Shown here: positions 58,052-64,000 of the stretch, piece after piece
Layout of the letters: the number at the start of each line of letters is the position of its first letter
How positions within the stretch are numbered: position 1 is the first letter of the stretch
Assembly (NCBI GenBank): GCA_014925825.1
Contig: JACGCK010000127.1
Span: forward strand, 62,001-126,000
Source of the DNA: Pholiota molesta
Taxonomy: Eukaryota > Basidiomycota > Agaricomycetes > Agaricales > Strophariaceae
Reading direction: 5' to 3'
Length of the DNA: 64,000 nt
The notes under the pieces: model-generated
What the model was told of the DNA's origin: nothing
Seen by the model: the letters and a program-made list of their open reading frames with translations, nothing else
Databases searched by the model: none
Program-made: the position numbers and the translations under genes

Positions 58052-58482
58052 TTGGTATAGCAGGTTTGTTCTCGGCATACACATGCCACAAATCGGCTCG
58101 TCCAGACGCTCAGGACTTTCTCGGGCTTTTGGCTTTCATTTTCGAAATCCGGATTTGGAATGCCGAATATATTTTTGGATCACCCGCGCGCCGGATCATC
58201 GACCCGGCCCGGTCCAATGCGGATGTCTTTCTGAACACGCGCCCTCCGCCAAATCGGTCGGTCTACGGGCTCGGTTCACAGCTCCGAATTTTCGAATTTT
58301 CGCAAAGCCCGCGAAAGTCCCAGGCACAACACGAACACCCGCTTTGGGTTTTCGTGACATACTATTTTCTCTTGATAATATACTTAATGTCAGATTATTT
58401 ATCACATTATTATCATCATATTATTTTCTCATCTCATCCTCCATCCCGGACACTTGGTGGAACTCAAGCCAAGTTAGCCTAT
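58052..58482 (+). repeat. Ngaro split repeat B1
   Basis: 431 bp, repeated as B2 at 58710-59140. Begins TTGGTATAGCAGG and ends GTTAGCCTAT, directly abutting A2. Confidence 0.9.
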
Positions 58483-58680
58483 TCCGCGATGAGCCCGTAG
58501 GGCTCATCTTAGGATAAGCTAAAGATAGGCGTCGGAACCAAGATCTTTATATAAGCATCGGCTTAGATAACCTTTCAATATATCGACGAAGAAAAGCTTA
58601 TCTTCTCTTCGTCTTCTGAAATCGTTCCGACGCATAAAAAACCTTATCGGTTGTTTTTGGAGATCTTTATCCATTTTTTG
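58483..58680 (+). repeat. Ngaro split repeat A2
   Basis: Second copy of A1, with the same hairpin (58488-58508). One difference from A1 was noticed (T for C near 58657). Followed by a 29-bp spacer before B2. Confidence 0.9.
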
Positions 58681-58709
58681 ACCCACCCACCTTCTCCCTT
58701 ATTCAGTGT

Positions 58710-59140
58710 TTGGTATAGCAGGTTTGTTCTCGGCATACACATGCCACAAATCGGCTCGTCCAGACGCTCAGGACTTTCTCGGGCTTTTGGCTTTCATTTT
58801 CGAAATCCGGATTTGGAATGCCGAATATATTTTTGGATCACCCGCGCGCCGGATCATCGACCCGGCCCGGTCCAATGCGGATGTCTTTCTGAACACGCGC
58901 CCTCCGCCAAATCGGTCGGTCTACGGGCTCGGTTCACAGCTCCGAATTTTCGAATTTTCGCAAAGCCCGCGAAAGTCCCAGGCACAACACGAACACCCGC
59001 TTTGGGTTTTCGTGACATACTATTTTCTCTTGATAATATACTTAATGTCAGATTATTTATCACATTATTATCATCATATTATTTTCTCATCTCATCCTCC
59101 ATCCCGGACACTTGGTGGAACTCAAGCCAAGTTAGCCTAT
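58710..59140 (+). repeat. Ngaro split repeat B2
   Basis: Right terminus of the element; same length as B1 and no difference noticed. R repeat sequence resumes at 59141. Confidence 0.9.
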
Positions 59141-60650
59141 ACCCTAAGTACTCAGTACTGTCATCCCCAGGACACGCACCCATCGCGCCAAGGGCCACGT
59201 CAACCAGATCACAGCCGACCGGGAACAGTTCCTTCCCCTCTTCCATGCAGCAGATGGGCATTCTGCGTTTCGCTGTCTCCAAAGCCCGCTGATAGTTCTA
59301 CCCTGTAGAGCATGCGCTGGCTTGGACTCAACGAATGGCCCTTCGACAATTCAGCGCCATTCCACTTCCCCGGCGGACGAGCGGTCGATGTTCGAAGAGG
59401 GAATAGCACCCCGCAAGCGAAGAGATCGGCCAGAATGTGGAGAGCGGCTATGCGTGCAATGCCTTGGCGTCAGATGCACGCAGAACTCCCATAGTCCATA
59501 ATGCGCACACCATCGTGTGTGCCCATGGAGGCTATTGGTCCCGTCTCGTTTCCGTTTGGATGCCAATGCTATGCATGCACGGTCCCCCATAGTCTGCCTG
59601 ACTGAACTTTCAGGGCAGGTCGTGAGCGATCCGTAATCCGTAGGGAGGATCAGAGCTGATCCAGATCTAGCCCTTGAACAGCCAGCATCATCGCATAGCA
59701 TGATCGATGGGCAATCGTGCTGCTGCTGGGCTGTAGTCCAGGCGAACATCATCCCTTACGGAGCGCTGAACGACGATGCGTGCGCCATCTTCCTCTATTT
59801 TCTTTCCTTCTTCCCATCATCCACCTTGCGCTGTTAGCGCATGTGCGTGTTGAGCCCAGAGAGGGATATGGATGGCATGTCACTTGATCTGGTGTGTCTT
59901 GCATGTATCCCATTGCTTGACTGCGTTGATATGTGCGGCTGCCAATGAGTCTGGCCCGCCATCTGCGGCAAGATCTGTTGTTAGGAACATGTCGTCCCAT
60001 TCCCTCTCTCGGATTTTACATCCGCGGCATGGATGATCTCTGGTATAACAACTCACTCGATTCCAGTTTCTTTTGGGCTTGTTTTGTGGTTCATTGCATT
60101 TTATGGTATTCCTTGAATCCTTCCCCTATCGCACCTGGTTGAAGGCATCTGGAATGACTTGAGAGAGAGAGGCGGTGGGCATTTGGCCGTTTCTGATGCC
60201 GTGGTGTTCTTGCTACGACGTCTCGGGCGTGCGTGTTGGCTTAGCCAGCAGTGTCCATATGGCCAAATAACATAATCATACTTCCTTGCCTCTCTCTATC
60301 TCTCTATCCCTCCAGTATCAGCATGGTGTAGCGTATGGGTAGCGTGGGGTCATCGCGGATCCATCCTGTAGCCGACCGCCCCCAGGCCTGCGCGCAACCA
60401 ACGGGGTCCGCCAGTGCGTCTCGGTGCAGGTAGTCTTTGGTGGGGTGCTCATGCCGCTGAGGCGCATGGGGGATGCTGAGTGTGCGCGACGCGGATAGCT
60501 GAGGTGACGTGCGAATGCGCGCCGTAGGTCAGTGCGCCCTGTGTATCCTATCACCGGCTCCTTGCGCTGACGCCGAATGACAGTCAGTGCCAAGATGGAG
60601 ACAAGGAAGCTACGGATGCTACTCTGTCTCTGTAGAACCGAAGGGCCCAT
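59141..60650 (+). repeat. R repeat copy R9 (main part)
   Basis: Continues the copy begun at 50860. Shares 'ccacgtcaaccagatcacagccg' with 21246-21270, a degenerate core at 59636-59735, 'cggagcgctgaacgacgatgcgtg' at 59760 and 'cttgcatgtatcccattgcttgactgc' at 59897. Compared with R3 about 350 bp between the two parts is missing or too diverged to recognise. Confidence 0.65.
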
Positions 60651-61199
60651 GAATCATGATGGTGGTGGCGCGGGAAGCGGGGCGATAGGGATGCATCCCG
60701 GGTGTGACTGGCTTTGCGCGGCGCGCGGATGGACTTGACGAGAAGGAATCGGTACATTACATCGTTGTCTATAATCTACGCGTATTGCTTATCGACCAAG
60801 ATTCTCAATTTGGACGTTTCGAGGAGGACGAGGAGATATCGCGAATACCAAGTTTTCTCGAAGCACGTGAGCACCTAGGTTTAATTTGAATGCAATGCAT
60901 CCATGTTGGCTCTATTCCGTTCGCGGTACTGCAGGGTTAAAAATTTCAAGGAGCAACCAATAATCTGCGCCTTCGTGTCCAGTTAATGACTCGAGAACAT
61001 AAGTATTTGGCCTTCCCATGCTAATTATGCAAATCTGCAGATTTATGTACGTTGTGTTGCCCACACTAGTCTAGGATTTTCTGAATACTAGTCCTACATA
61101 TGTGATATCCTAATAAACATGCCTCGCACAAGGTCGAACATTTCATTTTCAAAGGCAAAGTGACGCACGCCTGGCATATAACCTCCCTACGTGTGAATA
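60651..61199. other. Spacer between R copies
   Basis: AT-richer than its surroundings, with no convincing gene and no similarity noticed elsewhere in the window. Confidence 0.4.
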
Positions 61200-63250
61200 G
61201 CGTTTACGATCCTTTCTTTTCCCCCACGTTGGCTATTCTTGGCGGCCCCGGCACCGCCTCAGCACAATGACTCAAACCTACAGTCCTGGATGCAGATAAA
61301 AATCCGCCTCCTTCACAGACGCTCACTGGGATAGAGATGGAACAGCGGCAGCGACGGAATCGGGTGGGAGCAGGGAAAGGCCACGGGTACGCGTCGTCTG
61401 AGATGCGGGTCATGGGTGGTTAGGGTGTGCGTCAGGCAGGGGTACAGCTCGAGATCAGAATGCGCAATCTCATGTCGCGTAGTCTCTGTGACGGAGGGTG
61501 TCTGGAGGGTGTGGGATGCGATGTCGATTGGATGTCGATGGTGAGAGATTCGAAGATATTTGAGCGGAGTTTAAAATGGAACTCGCCGGCAGCCGCGGTG
61601 GGCTGGAACGGAGCTGGCGGACTTCTCACTACAACTACCACCCTCCCTCAGGAGCAGCACAACGTCCATGCATCTCATATCCATGTCTCCCAAGCGCTGA
61701 CAATGCTACAAAGAATAATTCCCCACCCGGACGCAACACGCGCCCATTACCGACTATACCTCTTCCTCAATGGACACGCAACTGATGACAATGCCCAAGC
61801 AGGCCGTAGACGCCTACAGGCGACGACACAGCTTGCACACCGAGGCGGTCAGCGGCTCCCCAGGTGCGCACCCTCCATCATCCTCGTACCCCGCTGTTTC
61901 GCACTGCATAGAGCATGAACATCCCCGGCGTCGGCTGGCCAGATCGCCTTCCCATAGCCCACCGGGGACAAGCGCATACCGCGTGTCCTGCGGCACTATT
62001 GGTCACAGGTATCCTGGGACCATGCCGGGGCCCGCTGTTGTTTGCAGCTGCGCACAGTGATGCGTGTGCCGTGCATCGCTGTCCTCGTCCGCCGTACGTC
62101 GCCCAACCCAGAGATCGCGTCGTCCACGGCTATTCCATAGAGAGGGTCGCCGCGATTTCAGCCCAGCAGTGCGTGAAGCGATCGATGGATGTCGAGCATG
62201 CGCCTGCAGCTGGGCTTTGAGGCTTAGCTTCCAAGTAGCTTGATCCTCTCTGATGGAGCACGGGACGATGGCGCGTGCCCCTGATCCCTTCCCTCCTGCT
62301 CCGCTTTTCGTTTCCCTTGCCCTTTATCCCCGCCCGTCCTTCCCGTGAGCGCGTGGACGCGCCAGCTGGCCTGGAGAGGGCGTGCGTGTGCGTGGCGAGC
62401 TGGCCCTCGCGCCTCGCGCGTCTTGCGTTGTACTGCATTGCTTGAAGTTCAGCGCGAGCGGTGATTAGCATATTGAGTATTGGGAATGGTAGGCGGAGGG
62501 GTGAGTTAGTGGGGTGTGCGATCGGCGGCGAATAACGAACGGGCTGGAGTTCTGCGCGTATTTCACTGCTTTCCGTGTTTTTTGTTTTGTTTTGTTTCTT
62601 TGTGTGTTCCTTATTTTTCGGGCCCTCTGTCTCGCGCTGTCGCGTACTCTCTAACGAGCAGTAGATTACGGACAGAGTTGGGGGGTATTGCGCCCTTGAT
62701 CTTTCGGTCAACTTCGACGTTATGGGTGTTCGTGACCCAAAATGAGTATGCTGTGCCGTGCCTCCAGCCCCACGTTTCCTTCGTGTCTTCTGTTTTTGTT
62801 TTGTTGCTTCGCTTCCTTTGATTGCTTGTTCCCCGAGTGACTCTGTTTCTCTTCTCAACGAGCGCCGGGTACGTGGATTCCATGCCGGGGAGAGGCGCCA
62901 CTGTCAATGTTATAGTCATTTGGTCGATGTGGCAGGCCGAGTTGGTGCCGCTCGGACGCCATGTCTGCCAAATCATATTGGCAAAATTTGTAGTGGTGCT
63001 TCTCTGTGTCGGTGTGGGCGTCGTGGCTGCGCGGTTTGGGGGGTTCGGGTTTACCATGTATGTATCTGGTGTGTATCTGTTGACTGGGTTGGTGGTTGTT
63101 GGTTGATGCGCAGGCGCGGGAGGGTTTTTTGATGTGGGCGATGGGTGGGTGGGGTGTGCTGTGGGTAAAACGATTGAGGAGGTCGAACAGTGGATATTGA
63201 TCCACTGAGGTATGGTTTATAGGGAGAGTTTGCTGTATTTGCTCGCGTAC
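61200..63250 (+). repeat. R repeat copy R10
   Basis: 5' extension shared with R6a (61340-61420), R start box CGGAGTTTAAAATGG at 61564, core 62137-62218, 'gatggagcacgggacgatggcgcgtg' at 62251, 'gcgtcttgcgttgtactgcattgcttga' at 62420. No gene. Confidence 0.7.
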
Positions 63251-64000
63251 ATATGTATTATGTATCATGCTACAATGGTATCTAACTGACGAGACACACA
63301 GTGCGCTCCTTGGAGTATCACTGGGATCGCAGCTCATACGCGTACATAGATGCCACAAAGAAAGTGGAACGTCAGCGCAAGGATCGCACGGTTGTACTCG
63401 AGTACATGGCTTCCGTCTATCTAATCTAGCGTGCGGCCACCCCGCCCACTCCTCTATGCACCCGTGCGGGTTCAGACAGCGCGTCGCACACGCGCACAGC
63501 ACGTAACATGTTTCACCCAATGACCGAAACGCGCGAGTTCAAGCACCTTGCCTTTCTGTGCATGCGCGAGCGCCGGTGATCCGCTCCTCAACAGAACCGC
63601 CGCCGCGCGCTGGGATCCCCCGTGGTGTAGTCTCGACTCTCATATCGCGTGGCTGCTGCTGGTCGGGAGTCCTGCGAGTCCCATCGGATTTTCACCGGAA
63701 CCAGCGGTTGAGCCGCGGGCGTGCTGTTCGACAAGGTGAGCTGGGGCCTGGGGAGGGTGCGGTGGTGGATGTGTTGGATGGGCGTTGTGATTTCGAACAG
63801 GGTGACCGGAGTTCCAAACCACATCAGCTGACACAGGGGTCTGGCAGTGTCGCCGACTGTCCACTCTCAGTCTCTCACTCATTCTCCACTGGCAGCGCCA
63901 GTCGTTCTATCTTCATATGATCATCGTCTAGGCCGCCGGCTCCTTAGGTACGCTCCCAAGACATTCCAGTAGCCTTTCACTGTTCTGGTGGAGTGGGCGG
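63251..64000. other. Window end, with the start of another R-like copy
   Basis: No gene recognised. At about 63866-63915 'tctcactcattctccactggcagcgccagtc' matches the early part of R copies (27330-27355), so another copy probably continues past the window. Confidence 0.45.

Larger units (their letters stand above)
51094..59140 (+). mobile_element. Ngaro-type tyrosine-recombinase retrotransposon, 8.05 kb
   Basis: Repeat layout is A1 (51094-51291) - coding region - B1 (58052-58482) - A2 (58483-58680) - B2 (58710-59140), the split direct-repeat order of Ngaro elements. A1 and A2 are both 198 bp with one difference noticed; B1 and B2 are both 431 bp and look identical. Coding order gag, RT/RNase H, tyrosine recombinase also fits. 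There is no integrase, protease or methyltransferase. Two MITEs are nested inside; without them the element is about 6.8 kb. No target duplication is expected for this class and none is seen. Repeat identity suggests a young insertion. Confidence 0.92.

Noticed and set aside
51094..58680. Reading A1 and A2 as ordinary LTRs
   Set aside because: There is no integrase or protease, a tyrosine recombinase is present, no 5-bp duplication, and a second repeat pair (B1/B2) brackets A2 in Ngaro order.
1..64000. CRISPR arrays, rRNA genes, bacterial-type operons
   Set aside because: No regularly spaced short repeats with unique spacers, no rRNA-like conserved blocks, and the gene structure is eukaryotic.

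Overview
The window reads as a gene-poor, transposon-rich piece of a basidiomycete (probably Agaricomycete) nuclear genome. The grounds are: intact genes carry many GT..AG introns of about 45-65 bp; there is a KDZ-type transposase with CxC5/CxC6-like cysteine clusters; there is a Ngaro-type tyrosine-recombinase retrotransposon; and there are no operons or bacterial signals. No species can be named from the sequence alone.

Layout. 1-12.4 kb and 23.3-30.5 kb are the two arms of a diverged inverted duplication, each carrying a six-exon short-chain dehydrogenase gene with its own TATA box. The left arm is split by a 5.45-kb insertion (3589-9041) that is itself split by a complete hAT transposon (3860-8512: 8-bp target duplication, terminal inverted repeats, 15-exon transposase that can be read without a break). 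The spacer between the arms (12.4-23.3 kb) holds a mitochondrial HMG-box gene with an internally duplicated exon, a decayed Pho84-like phosphate permease, an intact proline-iminopeptidase-like hydrolase and a copy of the local repeat. 30.5-39.35 kb is a large mobile unit with a GRF-zinc-finger protein gene and, on the opposite strand, a KDZ transposase carrying one in-frame stop. Its two ends match the two ends of the 3589-9041 insertion, so the two look like large and small members of one family.

From 39.35 kb to the right edge the window is mostly copies of one roughly 2-kb non-coding repeat, called R here: at least eleven cores, nearly all on the plus strand. One R copy is interrupted by a full-length Ngaro retroelement (51094-59140) with the order A1 - gag - RT/RNase H - tyrosine recombinase - B1 - A2 - B2. 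The retroelement carries a 305-bp TA-flanked mariner-like MITE in gag and a 903-bp hAT-like MITE in the recombinase gene.

How the parts relate. The only likely host functions are the two dehydrogenases, the HMG-box protein, the hydrolase and the dead permease. Everything else is mobile DNA in nested layers, and the layers give a relative history: R repeats are oldest, then the inverted duplication, then the KDZ-like, hAT and Ngaro insertions, then the MITEs. All exon joins were worked out by eye from reading frame and splice consensus; no search or alignment program was run.
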